DNA of 56,409 nt, taken from the NCBI GenBank assembly GCA_023428065.1, contig JAEYZI010000006.1, positions 1-56,409 on the forward strand, written 5' to 3'. Below the pieces are notes generated by a model that had not been told where the DNA came from, made no database searches, and saw nothing but the letters and a program-made list of their open reading frames with translations. The first letter of the stretch is position 1, and every line of letters starts with the position of its first letter. This document shows positions 7,652-16,900 of the stretch, in pieces. The position numbers and the translations under genes are program-made. The DNA comes from Actinomycetes bacterium (lineage in GTDB: Bacteria; Actinomycetota; Actinomycetes; Actinomycetales; Microbacteriaceae).

Positions 7652-9055
7652 TCAGAGCCGGGACCAGGCCTCGGTGAGCACCGAGCGCAGGATGCCCTCG
7701 ATCTCGTCGAACTCGGCCGGCCCGATGGTGAGCGGCGGCGCCAGCTGGATGACGGGGTCCCCGCGGTCGTCGGCGCGACAGTAGAGCCCCGCGTCGAAGA
7801 GCGCCTTGGAGAGGAACCCGCGCAGCAGACGCTCCGACTCGTCGTCGTCGAAGGTCTCGCGCGTCGCCTTGTCCTTGACGAGCTCGATGCCGAAGAAGTA
7901 GCCGGCGCCCCGGACGTCGCCCACGATCGGCAGGTCGAGCAGGCGCTCGAGGGCGGCACGGAACAGCGGCGAGTTCTGCGTGACGTTGTCGGTGAGCCCC
8001 TCCTCCTCGAAGATCGCGAGGTTCTCGAGCGCGACGGCGGCGGAGACGGGGTGACCGCCGAAGGTGTAGCCGTGGTAGAACGCCGTCGTGCCGTGACGGA
8101 AGGGCTCGTAGAGCCGGTCGCTCACGATGCACGCGCCGATCGGGGAGTACCCGCTCGTCATGCCCTTCGCGCACGTGATCATGTCGGGCCGGATGTCGTA
8201 GGTCGTCGACGCGAACATGTCGCCGATGCGGCCGAAGCCCGTGATGACCTCGTCGGCCACGAGGAGCACGTCGTACTTGTCGCAGATCTCGCGCACGCGC
8301 TGGAAATAGCCCGGGGGCGGCGGGAAGCATCCGCCCGAGTTCTGCACGGGCTCGAGGAAGACCGCGGCGACCGTCTCGGGGCCTTCGAAGAGGATCATCT
8401 CCTCGATGCGGTTGGCGGCCCACTGGCCGAAGCCCTCGAGCGATCCGCCCTCGTAGCCCATCTCGGCGGCGCGGTAGAAGTTGGTGTTCGGCACGCGGAA
8501 GCCGCCGGGCGTGACGGGCTCGAACATCTCCTTCATGGCGGGGATGCCGGTGATCGCGAGCGCGCCCTGCGGCGTGCCGTGGTAGGCCACGTAGCGCGAG
8601 ATCACCTTGTGCTTCGTGGGGCGGCCCTGGAGCTTCCAGTAGTACTTGGCGAGCTTGAAGGCCGTCTCGACGGCCTCGCCTCCGCCCGTCGTGAAGAAGA
8701 CCCGGTTGAGGTCGCCGGGCGCGTAGTCGGCGAGCCGGTCGGCGAGCTCGATCGCGGCGGGGTGGGCGTACGACCACAGGGGGAAGAACGCGAGCTCCTC
8801 GGCCTGCTTCGCCGCGACCTCGGCGAGGCGACGACGTCCGTGGCCGGCGTTGACGACGAAGAGCCCGGAGAGGCCGTCGAAGTAGCGGGTCCCGTGGGAG
8901 TCCCAGATGTGGTGCCCCTCGCCCTTCACGATGATGGGCGCTCCGTGCTCCTCGAGCACGGACTGGCGCGCGAAGTGCATCCAGAGGTGGTCCTTGGCCT
9001 TCTGCTGCAGCTCCGCGTCGGTCTGCGCGCTCAGGGCGTTGTCGGTCATGGTCAT
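7652..9055 (-). CDS. Class III PLP aminotransferase, probable polyamine (putrescine) transaminase
   Basis: Pyridoxal-phosphate enzyme of the omega-aminotransferase family, 467 residues. The PLP lysine lies in MITCAKGMTSGYSPIGA; the phosphate-binding TGGGEAVETAFKLAK and the Asp of LLVADEVITGFGRIG are present. The Ala-Lys-Gly-Met-Thr-Ser-Gly-Tyr motif is typical of the group with putrescine/beta-alanine:pyruvate transaminases (SpuC type). Encoded 7 bases behind the lrp-type gene and 7 bases before the FAD oxidase, all in one operon on the minus strand. Role inferred: conversion of putrescine to 4-aminobutyraldehyde, the substrate of the dehydrogenase encoded divergently. A second possible start is ATG 9049. 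Confidence 0.88.
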   Translation of the reverse strand: MTMTDNALSAQTDAELQQKAKDHLWMHFARQSVLEEHGAPIIVKGEGHHIWDSHGTRYFDGLSGLFVVNAGHGRRRLAEVAAKQAEELAFFPLWSYAHPAAIELADRLADYAPGDLNRVFFTTGGGEAVETAFKLAKYYWKLQGRPTKHKVISRYVAYHGTPQGALAITGIPAMKEMFEPVTPGGFRVPNTNFYRAAEMGYEGGSLEGFGQWAANRIEEMILFEGPETVAAVFLEPVQNSGGCFPPPPGYFQRVREICDKYDVLLVADEVITGFGRIGDMFASTTYDIRPDMITCAKGMTSGYSPIGACIVSDRLYEPFRHGTTAFYHGYTFGGHPVSAAVALENLAIFEEEGLTDNVTQNSPLFRAALERLLDLPIVGDVRGAGYFFGIELVKDKATRETFDDDESERLLRGFLSKALFDAGLYCRADDRGDPVIQLAPPLTIGPAEFDEIEGILRSVLTEAWSRL

Positions 9056-9062
9056 GGTGCGA

Positions 9063-9530
9063 TCACCTGGTTCCCCAGTTGTAGTGCTGCTTCTGCAGCT
9101 TGAGATAGACGAAGGTCTCGGTGGCCTGGACGCCCTCGATGCGCCGGATGCGGTCGTTGAGCAGCTCGATGAGATCGTCGTCGTTCTCGCACACGATCTC
9201 GGCGAGGATGTCGAAGCTCCCCGCCGTGAGCACGATGTAGTCGACGGCGTCGATCTCGCCGAGCCGCTCGGCGACCGCGCGACTGTCTCCCGTCACCCGG
9301 ATCCCCACCATGGCCTGGCGGTAGAACCCGAGTTGCATGGGGTCGGTCACGGCGACGACCTGCATGACGCCCGCCTCGGTCAGCTTCTGCACACGCTGGC
9401 GCACGGCCGCCTCCGAGAGGCCCACGGCCTTGCCGATCTCGGCGTACGAGCGGCGTCCGTCCTCCTGCAGCTGCTCGATGATGGCCTTCGACACGTCGTC
9501 GAGCACGATCGGGCGGTTGCGGGAGGTCAT
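9063..9530 (-). CDS. Lrp/AsnC family transcriptional regulator
   Basis: The 155-residue protein has an N-terminal winged helix-turn-helix (ISEQ-like start IIEQLQEDGRRSYAEIG, recognition helix SEAAVRQRVQKL) and a C-terminal RAM domain (VVAVTDPMQLGF to TETFVYLKL), the usual effector-binding and oligomerisation unit. It is the first gene of an operon with the aminotransferase and the FAD oxidase and diverges from the aminoaldehyde dehydrogenase gene. It is therefore the best candidate for the local regulator of amine catabolism. The intergenic region holds the shared element described at 9597-9606. Its -10 is likely GAGAAT, 7 bases before the ATG. Confidence 0.93.
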   Translation of the reverse strand: MTSRNRPIVLDDVSKAIIEQLQEDGRRSYAEIGKAVGLSEAAVRQRVQKLTEAGVMQVVAVTDPMQLGFYRQAMVGIRVTGDSRAVAERLGEIDAVDYIVLTAGSFDILAEIVCENDDDLIELLNDRIRRIEGVQATETFVYLKLQKQHYNWGTR

Positions 9531-9596
9531 GCGCTCGATTCTCTCATCATGGCGAGGGGTCTACAAGCGATTCCGCAATGTCGGCGCGTCATGGCG

Positions 9597-9606
9597 ACGA
9601 AATCAG
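9597..9606 (+). promoter_or_regulatory. Shared amine-catabolism element ACGAAATCAG, copy 1
   Basis: ACGAAATCAG, followed after 6 bases by CGAGGG, lies 26 bases before the -10 box of the aldehyde dehydrogenase. The same arrangement (ACGGAATCAG, 6 bases, CGAGGG, then a -10 after the same 26 bases) is found before gabT at 37470-37479, and the 10-mer also occurs in the ald/potD intergenic region at 29407-29416. It is likely an operator or activator site; the Lrp-type protein encoded next door is the first candidate to bind it. Confidence 0.55.
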
Positions 9607-9632
9607 AAGTTCCGAGGGCGCGGACGAGCGGT

Positions 9633-9638
9633 TAGGGT
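9633..9638 (+). promoter_or_regulatory. -10 box for the aminoaldehyde dehydrogenase (leaderless)
   Basis: TAGGGT lies 6 bases before ATG 9645; an in-frame GTG at 9639 would start inside the expected initiation zone and is less likely. Confidence 0.6.
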
Positions 9639-9644
9639 GTGCAC

Positions 9645-11081
9645 ATGGCCGAACGGATCCTGCGCAACTTCATCAATGGCGAGTACGTCGACGCGCGCGG
9701 CGACGACAGCTTCGCGGTCATCGATCCCGCGACGGAGCAGAGCTACGCGAGCTCGCCCGTCTCGGGGCAGGCGGATGTCGACGCCGCGTTCGCGGCGGCC
9801 GCGTCCGCTTTCGAGACCTGGGGCGAGTCGACGCCTGCCGAACGGCAGCTCGCGCTCTTCCGCATCGCGGACCGCATGGAGGAACGCGCCGAGGAGTTCG
9901 CCGACCTCGAGTCGCAGGACACCGGCAAGCCCCGTGCGAGCCTCGTCGACGACGAGATCATGCTCTCGGTCGACCAGATCCGCTTCTTCGCGGGCGCCGC
10001 GCGCAACCTCGAGGGCCGTGCATCCGCCGAGTACATGAAGGACCACACGAGCTCGATCCGCCGCGAGCCGATCGGCGTCGTCGGCCAGGTCACCCCGTGG
10101 AACTACCCGCTCAACATGGCGGTGTGGAAGTTCGCGCCCGCCGTCGCGGCGGGCAACACGACGGTGCTCAAGCCCTCCGACACGACGCCCCAGTCGACGC
10201 TCCTGCTCGCGGAGATCGCGGCGGAGTTCCTGCCTCCGGGCGTGCTCAACGTCATCACGGGCGACCGCACGACGGGCGCGAAGATGATCGAGCACAAGAC
10301 GCCCCAGATGGTGTCGATCACGGGCTCCGTGCGCGCGGGTATGGAGGTCGCGAGGGCGGCGTCCTCCGACCTCAAGCGCGTGCACCTCGAACTCGGCGGC
10401 AAGGCGCCCGTCATCGTCTTCCCCGACGCCGACATGGCCAAGGCCGCGGAGGGCATCGCGATCGCGGGCTACTTCAACGCGGGCCAGGACTGCACGGCCG
10501 CGACGCGCGTGCTCGTGCACGAGGACGCCCACGACGCGTTCCTCGCCGCGCTCGCGGACTACGTGAAGGAGAACGTCACGACGGGCGCCCCGAGCGACCC
10601 CGACACGTTCTTCGGGCCCGTCAACAACGCCAACCAGCTCGAGCGCGTCATGGGCATGATCGACGCGCTGCCCTCCCACGCGCAGATCGTGACGGGGGGA
10701 ACGCGCAAGGACGGCGCCGGCTACTTCATCGAGCCGACGATCGTCGACGCGCTGCGCCAGGACGACGACGCCATCCAGACCGAGATCTTCGGCCCCGTCA
10801 TCACGGTGCAGACCTTCTCCGACGAGGCGGAGGCGCTCGCGTGGGCGAACGGCGTGCAGTACGGCCTCTCGTCGAGCGTGTGGACCTCCGACCACGGGCG
10901 CGCGATGCGGTTCGCGAAGCGCCTCGACTTCGGCTGCGTGTGGATCAACACCCACATCCCGCTCGTCGCCGAGATGCCGCACGGCGGTTTCAAGCACTCC
11001 GGCTACGGCAAGGACCTCTCGATGTACGGGTTCGAGGACTACACGCGCGTCAAGCACGTCATGAGCTACATCGGCGAATAG
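9645..11081 (+). CDS. Aldehyde dehydrogenase, probable gamma-aminobutyraldehyde dehydrogenase
   Basis: NAD(P)-dependent aldehyde oxidation, 478 residues, full length. Visible motifs are the cofactor-site PWNYPLNMAVWKFAPA, the SITGSVRAG turn, catalytic base Glu in HLELGGKAPVIVF, catalytic Cys in NAGQDCTAATRVL, and the late EIFGPVITV segment. The overall pattern is that of the PatD/YdcW group that turns 4-aminobutyraldehyde into GABA. It diverges from the Lrp/aminotransferase/oxidase operon, whose products would supply this aldehyde. ATG 9645 is chosen by the -10 box 6 bases upstream. Substrate is inferred from family and context; a betaine-aldehyde role is the main alternative. Confidence 0.9.
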   Translation: MAERILRNFINGEYVDARGDDSFAVIDPATEQSYASSPVSGQADVDAAFAAAASAFETWGESTPAERQLALFRIADRMEERAEEFADLESQDTGKPRASLVDDEIMLSVDQIRFFAGAARNLEGRASAEYMKDHTSSIRREPIGVVGQVTPWNYPLNMAVWKFAPAVAAGNTTVLKPSDTTPQSTLLLAEIAAEFLPPGVLNVITGDRTTGAKMIEHKTPQMVSITGSVRAGMEVARAASSDLKRVHLELGGKAPVIVFPDADMAKAAEGIAIAGYFNAGQDCTAATRVLVHEDAHDAFLAALADYVKENVTTGAPSDPDTFFGPVNNANQLERVMGMIDALPSHAQIVTGGTRKDGAGYFIEPTIVDALRQDDDAIQTEIFGPVITVQTFSDEAEALAWANGVQYGLSSSVWTSDHGRAMRFAKRLDFGCVWINTHIPLVAEMPHGGFKHSGYGKDLSMYGFEDYTRVKHVMSYIGE

Positions 11082-11116
11082 CCGCGAGGCGACCTCCCCC
11101 TCTGGGGATACGGCCA

Positions 11117-11154
11117 CCCGGGTCGTTCGGGAGAGAATGGACGTTCGACCCGGG
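11117..11154 (+). repeat. Inverted repeat at the head of the kinase/FN3 locus
   Basis: CCCGGGTCG at 11117-11125 and CGACCCGGG at 11146-11154 are perfect 9-base arms separated by 20 bases. The right arm runs into the GGGAGGGGG ribosome binding site of the FHA gene, and the spacer contains GAGAAT, a possible -10. It could be a protein operator or an RNA hairpin that hides the ribosome binding site. Confidence 0.55.
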
Positions 11155-11159
11155 AGGGG

Positions 11160-11717
11160 GTGAGCTGCGCCGTGCACGAGCACACCGACGACACCGTCCC
11201 GCACGCCGTGCGGGAGCGGCTCGCGCGCGCGCGCGTCGACGCCGAGGACGTCGAGGTCGCCCTCGGCGACACCGTCGTCCGGACCCCGACAGGTCGCGTC
11301 CGGCGGCCGTCCGCGCCCGAGCTCCCGCCGGTGCCCGTGGAGCTGCGTCCGCGGCATCGCGTGCGGGTGGGCGGCGACGAACCGGTCGAACTCGATCGGC
11401 CCGTGCTCATCGGCCGAGCACCGCGCCCGGTGCGGGTCACGACGGGAGCGCCTCCGCGGCTCGTGAGCGTCACGAGCACGGAGGGCGGCATCTCGGCGAC
11501 CCACCTCGAGGTGCGTGAGCAGGGCACGGTCGTCGTCGTGACCGACATGCGCACGCTCAACGGCAGCGAGGTGCGCGTTCCGGGCTCGCCCGCCCAAGCG
11601 CTCCGGCGGGGCGCCTCGGTCGTCGTGACGCCCGGCACGCGCATCGACCTGGGAGAGGGCGTCGTCGTCGAGGTGCTCGGACCCGAGCGCGCGCCCGCAC
11701 GCGCGAGGAGCGCCTAG
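11160..11717 (+). CDS. FHA-domain protein, first gene of the kinase/FN3 locus
   Basis: Phosphothreonine-reading protein of 185 residues. The N-terminal 60 residues are charged and without clear fold. The C-terminal half is an FHA domain: IGRAP, then SATHLEV in place of the usual SxxH strand, and LNGSEV, matching the Gly-Arg, Ser/His and Asn-Gly positions that contact phosphothreonine. No membrane segment. GTG 11160 or GTG 11172 can start it; GGGAGG lies just upstream of both. Its TAG overlaps the GTG of the phosphatase gene by one base, so translation is coupled. Likely role: docking to a substrate of the kinase encoded two genes downstream. Confidence 0.85.
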   Translation: MSCAVHEHTDDTVPHAVRERLARARVDAEDVEVALGDTVVRTPTGRVRRPSAPELPPVPVELRPRHRVRVGGDEPVELDRPVLIGRAPRPVRVTTGAPPRLVSVTSTEGGISATHLEVREQGTVVVVTDMRTLNGSEVRVPGSPAQALRRGASVVVTPGTRIDLGEGVVVEVLGPERAPARARSA

Positions 11718-12553
11718 TGACGCGGCACGGCGCCGACGAGGCGCGTCGCACCTTCGAGCTTCCGGGTCGACCGGGACAGCACGTCACCCTCGCGTGGGCG
11801 GCCGTGACGGATGTGGGCCGCCGCCGTCAGGCCAACGAGGACAGCCTCATCGTGCAGCCGCCCGTCTTCGCGGTCGCCGATGGGATGGGCGGTCACGCGG
11901 CGGGGGACCGGGCGAGCGCCGCGGCCGTCGACCGCCTGCGCGAGCTCGCCGACCGCGTCGACGTGGACCGCGCCGGCGTCGGCGAGGCTCTCGCGCTCGC
12001 CGCGCACGACATCGACGATCTCGCCGAGCACCTCCCGCTCGGCGCGGGGACGACCGTGACGGGTGCCGTGCTCGACCTCGCCTCGCGCGATCCCGCATTC
12101 GTCGTCTTCAACGTCGGCGACAGCCGCGTGTACACCTTCTCAGGCAACGAGCTCGCGCAGATCACCCACGACCACTCCGTCGTGCAGGAGATGGTCGACG
12201 CGGGGCTCATCTCGGCTGCGGACGCCGAGACCCACCCCGAGTCCAACGTCGTCACGCGCGCCCTCGGTTTCCGCGAGGCGCCGCGCCCCGACTACTGGCG
12301 CGTGGCCATCCATCCGGGTCTGCGGCTCCTTTTGTGCTCGGACGGGCTCACGAAGGAGCTGCCCGCCGAGCGCCTGCGGATGCACTTCGCGGCACGCCTT
12401 TCGGCGATCGAGACCGCCGGCTCGCTCGTGGACGCCGCACTCGCCGCGGGAGGGCGCGACAACGTCACCGTCATCGTCATCGACGTGCTCGAGGCGCCCG
12501 ACGAGGCGGAACGGTCTGTTTACAATGAAGGCTCGACGGGGACGAGGGGGTAG
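11717..12553 (+). CDS. PP2C-family Ser/Thr protein phosphatase
   Basis: Metal-dependent (Mn/Mg) protein phosphatase, 278 residues, cytoplasmic. The PP2C motifs appear in order: VGRRRQANEDS, VADGMGGHAAGDRAS, GTTVTGAVL, VFNVGDSRVY, LLLCSDGLTKEL and GGRDNVTVIVID, with all metal-binding Asp residues visible. It has no transmembrane tail, unlike mycobacterial PstP. It lies between the FHA gene (1-base overlap) and the Ser/Thr kinase gene (2-base gap), the classical reversible kinase/phosphatase pair. Confidence 0.95.
   Translation: MTRHGADEARRTFELPGRPGQHVTLAWAAVTDVGRRRQANEDSLIVQPPVFAVADGMGGHAAGDRASAAAVDRLRELADRVDVDRAGVGEALALAAHDIDDLAEHLPLGAGTTVTGAVLDLASRDPAFVVFNVGDSRVYTFSGNELAQITHDHSVVQEMVDAGLISAADAETHPESNVVTRALGFREAPRPDYWRVAIHPGLRLLLCSDGLTKELPAERLRMHFAARLSAIETAGSLVDAALAAGGRDNVTVIVIDVLEAPDEAERSVYNEGSTGTRG
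12521..12526 (+). promoter_or_regulatory. Possible internal promoter before the Ser/Thr kinase
   Basis: TACAAT, close to the consensus -10, sits in an unusually AT-rich patch at the 3' end of the phosphatase gene, 30 bases before the kinase start. No convincing -35 is seen. It could raise expression of the kinase and the genes behind it independently of the FHA promoter. Confidence 0.35.
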
Positions 12554-12555
12554 TC

Positions 12556-13995
12556 GTGGCACGACGTCTGCCGTCCCAACCTCCCGTGCTCCCGGGCTTC
12601 TCCTACGTGCACGTGCTCGGGTCGGGCGGCTTCGCCGACGTATTCCTCTACGAGCAGAACATGCCGAGGCGCCAGGTCGCCGTGAAGGTCATGCTGAGCG
12701 AGGTCGTCAACGACCAGGTGCGCCAGATGTTCCAGGCCGAGGCGAACCTCATGGCGCAGCTCAGCACGCATCCGTCGATCCTGACGGTCTACCAGGCGAG
12801 CGTCTCGAGCGACGGACGTCCGTACCTCGTCATGGAGCTGTGCTCGTCGTCGCTGTCCGAGCGCTACCGGCGCGAGCCGATCCCCGTGCCCGAGGTGCTG
12901 CGGATCGCGGTCAAGATCGGCTCCGCGGTCGAGACCGCGCACCGAGCCGGTGTGCTCCATCGCGACATCAAGCCCTCGAACATCCTGCAGACGGCATACG
13001 GACATCCCGTGCTCTCCGACTTCGGCATCGCCTCGACCCTCGGCGGGCAGACGGACGAGAACTCGGTGGGTCTCTCGATCCCATGGTCGGCGCCCGAGGT
13101 GCTGCTCGACGAGACGCCGGGGTCGATCGCGTCGGAGGTGTGGTCGCTCGCGGCGACCGTGTACTCGCTCCTCGCGGGCCGCTCGCCGTTCGAGATCCCC
13201 GGCGGCGCGAACACCTCGAGCGACCTCATGGGCCGGATCGCGCGCGCCAAGCCCCAGGCGATCGGGCGTCCCGACGTGCCGGCGAGCCTCGAGTCGCTCC
13301 TCCGCCGCGCGATGTCGAAGCGCCCCGAGCACCGGCCCGCGAGCGCGCTCGAGCTCGTGCGCGAACTGCAGCTCGTCGAGTCGGAGCTCGGTCTTCCCCA
13401 GACCGCGGCCGAGATCGCGATGGACGACTGGGCGCTCGGCACGGTCGCCGATCAGGAGGAGCGCACCCGACTGCGCCCCGTCCGAACCGGAGGGACGGCG
13501 CCGACCCCCGGCAAGCGGAGGCGGCGGGCGGCCCCGCAGGGGAGCTACGCACCCGTCGGCACCGTGCGCGAGCGCAGCGGGCCCGACAGCCCCTTCTCCC
13601 GCAGCACGACCCAGGCGACGCCCGGCCTGCGGCGGATGGCGTGGATCCTCGCGGCGGCGGCCGCGCTCGTGACGGTGCTCGGCGTCGTCGTGCTCGTCGT
13701 GCTCGTGCGGACCGTCGGAGAGGGCATCCCCGTCGTCTCCGACATCCGCGCCGACCTCGAGGGCGACGGCCGGGTCGCCTTCAGCTGGGCCGATCCGGGT
13801 CTCGCGGACGGCGACCGCTACCAGATCACGGTGACCGACGACGGGGTCGCGTCGACGCCCGCGCTGCAGGAGGCGACCCGCTTCGTCGTCGATGCGGACC
13901 CCGGTGCGTCGGTGTGCCTGACCGTCGCGGTCAATCGCAACGGCACGACCGGCGCCGCGAGCGCGCAGAAGTGCGTCGACGCGGTCGGGGGCTGA
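12556..13995 (+). CDS. Membrane Ser/Thr protein kinase with short external domain (PknB/Pkb2-like)
   Basis: Hanks-type kinase of 479 residues. The kinase domain runs from about residue 13 to 270: glycine loop LGSGGFADVF, catalytic-site Lys in VAVKVM, catalytic loop HRDIKPSNIL, metal-binding SDFGIAS, and WSAPEVL. A basic linker with RKRRRRAA-like residues follows, then one membrane helix at about 361-383 and an external domain of about 95 residues that looks like a single FN3/Ig-type fold (ending CLTVAVNRNGTTG). GTG 12556 is supported by GAGGGGG 6 bases upstream. There are no PASTA repeats. It is two bases behind the phosphatase and one base before the giant FN3 gene, as in the PFNA cluster of bifidobacteria. 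Confidence 0.93.
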   Translation: MARRLPSQPPVLPGFSYVHVLGSGGFADVFLYEQNMPRRQVAVKVMLSEVVNDQVRQMFQAEANLMAQLSTHPSILTVYQASVSSDGRPYLVMELCSSSLSERYRREPIPVPEVLRIAVKIGSAVETAHRAGVLHRDIKPSNILQTAYGHPVLSDFGIASTLGGQTDENSVGLSIPWSAPEVLLDETPGSIASEVWSLAATVYSLLAGRSPFEIPGGANTSSDLMGRIARAKPQAIGRPDVPASLESLLRRAMSKRPEHRPASALELVRELQLVESELGLPQTAAEIAMDDWALGTVADQEERTRLRPVRTGGTAPTPGKRRRRAAPQGSYAPVGTVRERSGPDSPFSRSTTQATPGLRRMAWILAAAAALVTVLGVVVLVVLVRTVGEGIPVVSDIRADLEGDGRVAFSWADPGLADGDRYQITVTDDGVASTPALQEATRFVVDADPGASVCLTVAVNRNGTTGAASAQKCVDAVGG

Positions 13996-13996
13996 C

Positions 13997-16900
13997 ATGC
14001 GCGGCTGGTTCTCGGCTCACCGCTCGCTCGTCGCGACCCTGACGAGCGGCACTGTCGTCGCCGCGCTCGTCGCGACGCTCGCGGTCGTCTCGACGGGCTA
14101 CTCGGCGCAGCGGATGGATCTGAGCGACCCGTCCGTGTGGGTCGCGTCGTTCGAGCAGCGCGCGGTCGGGCGGGCCAACACGCAGGTCTTCGAGCTCGAC
14201 AGCGTGCTCCCCGTGGACGCCGACGCGCCCGAGATCGTGCAGTCGGGGTCGACCGTGCTGCTCGTGGACCCGGGAAACGCGACCGTGCGCGTGCTCGACC
14301 CCGCTACCGCCGAGCTCGGCGACGACATCGCCCTCCCGCCCCAGGACCCGACGCTGCTCCTCGCGGGCGACCGCGTCGTCATCGTCGCGCAGACGACGGG
14401 TGAGGTGTGGTTCGTGCCGCTCGCCGACCTCGCCTCCTTCGATGCGGCGTCGCCGTCGAGTCTCAGCCTGGGCACCGATGCCGTCGTGACCGTCACGGAG
14501 GCGGGCGCGATGCTCGCCTACGTGCCCGACGCGCGGCAGGTGTGGCGCGTGGCGTCGGGCGAGTCGGTCGTGGGGGAGCGCTGGGACGTCGCGTGGGGCG
14601 ACGAGGCGTCCGACTCCGACGCCGTCCAGCTCTCGGCGGCCGGCGAGAACTGGGCGGTGCTCGACACGACGACGCTCGAGTTCGCGACCGCTGCGGGAGT
14701 GCGCGAGGTGGAGGATGTCGTGACGGGCACCGCGGCGCGCCTGCAGCTCCCGGGTCCCGCGAACGCCCGGATGCTCATCGCGCACTCCGACGGACTCGTG
14801 GCGGCGGACATGCTGGGCGGTGACCCGATCGTCGTCGAGGATGCGGCATCCGGTATCCCCGCCCCGCCCGTCGTCGTCGACGGGTGCCGTTTCGCGGCGT
14901 GGAGCACGGGCGAGGCGTGGCGCCGCTGCGGCTCCGCCGACGCGGAGCGGCTCCCGCTCGAGGGCATGGGCGCGGGCCCGGCGCTCGGCTTCGCGGTCGC
15001 CGGCCGCAGCGTCGCCCTCACCGACGCGACGAGCGGATCGACGTGGGCGGTCCAGGCCGACGGCGAGCTCATCGACAACTGGGCCGACCTCATCACCGAC
15101 GAGGAGCAGCAGCAGGACCAGCCGGAGGCGGACGAGGACACCCCTCCCGAGCTCGAGGAGCTGCAGCAGCCGCCCGTCGCGGTCGACGACGTCTTCGGTG
15201 CGCGGCCGGGCCGCGCGAGCCTCCTGCCCGTGCTGCTCAACGACTACGACGTCAACGGCGACGTGCTCGTCGTGACGCAGGTGACCGGCATCGACGAGAG
15301 CATCGGCCGCCTCGACCTCGTGAGCCGGAACCAGCAGCTCCAGGTGACCCTCGCTCCCACCGCGACGGGTTCGGTGACCTTCGGCTACACGATCAGCGAC
15401 GGACGCGGCGGCACCGCGAGCGCGACGGTGACCGTCGAGGTGCGCGGCGAGGACGAGAACTCGCCGCCCGTGCAGGTGCGTACCTCGGTCGCGACCGTGG
15501 GCCTCGGGGAGCGCGTCTCGACACAGGTCATCGGCGACTGGGTCGATCCCGACGGCGATGCGGTGTACATCACGGGGGCGTCGATCGCCGCGCCCGACCA
15601 GGTGGCCTACAAGCCGGACGGCGTCATCGTCTACACGGACGGCGGCGAGGCGACGGGTCAGAAGACGGTCGCCCTCACGGCGTCCGACGGTCGGGCGCAG
15701 GCGGCGGGCAGCCTCCACGTGACGGTGCTCCCGCGGGGTGACGTCCCGATCCTCGTCGAGCCCTGGGTCGTGCTCGCGACCGCGGGCGACGAGGTCACCG
15801 TGCGGCCCATGCGCCACGTGCGCGGGGGCAACGGCGCCATCCGGCTCGGCGGGGTCCCGCCCAAAGCGGGCGCGACGATCGTCGCGAGCTTCGAGGCCGG
15901 CACCTTCACCTTCCAGTCGGACCAGGTGGGCACGCACTACCTCGAGTTCACCGTGACCGACGGCACGCAGACCGCGACTGGGGTCGTGCGCGTCGACGTC
16001 GCGGCCCCCGCCGACGCGTCCACGCGCCCCATCACCGTGCCGAAGACGATGTTCATCACGGCCCAGAGCTCTCAGACGGTCGACCCGCCGACGACCGACA
16101 TCGACCCCGCGGGCGGCGTGCTCGTCGTGACGGGCGTCATGAACATCCCGTTCGGCTCGGGCATCCAGGCGGAGGTGCTCGACCAGCGCCTCATCCGCGT
16201 GACGCTCACGGCGCCGCTCGACGCGCCCGTGTCGTTCAACTACCGCATCAGCAACGGTCTCGCGGAGGCCGAGGGCACGATCACCGTCGTCGAGATCCCG
16301 ACGCCGCTGCGCCTGCAGCCTCCCATCGCGACCGACGATCAGGCCACCGTCCGCGTGGGCGACACGGTCGACATCCCGGTGCTCGACAACGACGAGCAGC
16401 CCGACGGACAGGAGATCACGCTCCTGCCCGAGCTCGCCCAGCCGCTCTCGGGGGATGCGGGCCTCCTCTTCGTCGCGGGCGACCGCTTGCGCTACCTCGC
16501 GCCGCAGACCGCCGGCAACTACACGGCGATCTACTCGATCTCGGGCACCGATGGTCAGACGGCGCAGGCGCGCGTCACCATCTCGGTGCGCGAGCGCAAC
16601 GCGGCGACCAACAACCCGCCCGTCCCGCGTCCCGTCACGGCGCGCGTGCTCGCGGGCAACACGGTGAGCATCGAGGTGCCGACGACCGGCATCGATCCCG
16701 ACGGCGACGCCGTCCAGCTCATCGGCCAGGTCACGAATCCCGAGAAGGGGAGCGTGCTCGCCGTCGACGGCGCGACGATCGTGTACCAGGCGGGCGACTA
16801 CTCCTCCGGCACGGACGTCTTCCAGTACGCGGTCGTCGACGGCCTCGGTGCGCGCGCGACCGGCACGATCCGCGTCGGCATCTCGCCCGCGCTCGAGGGC

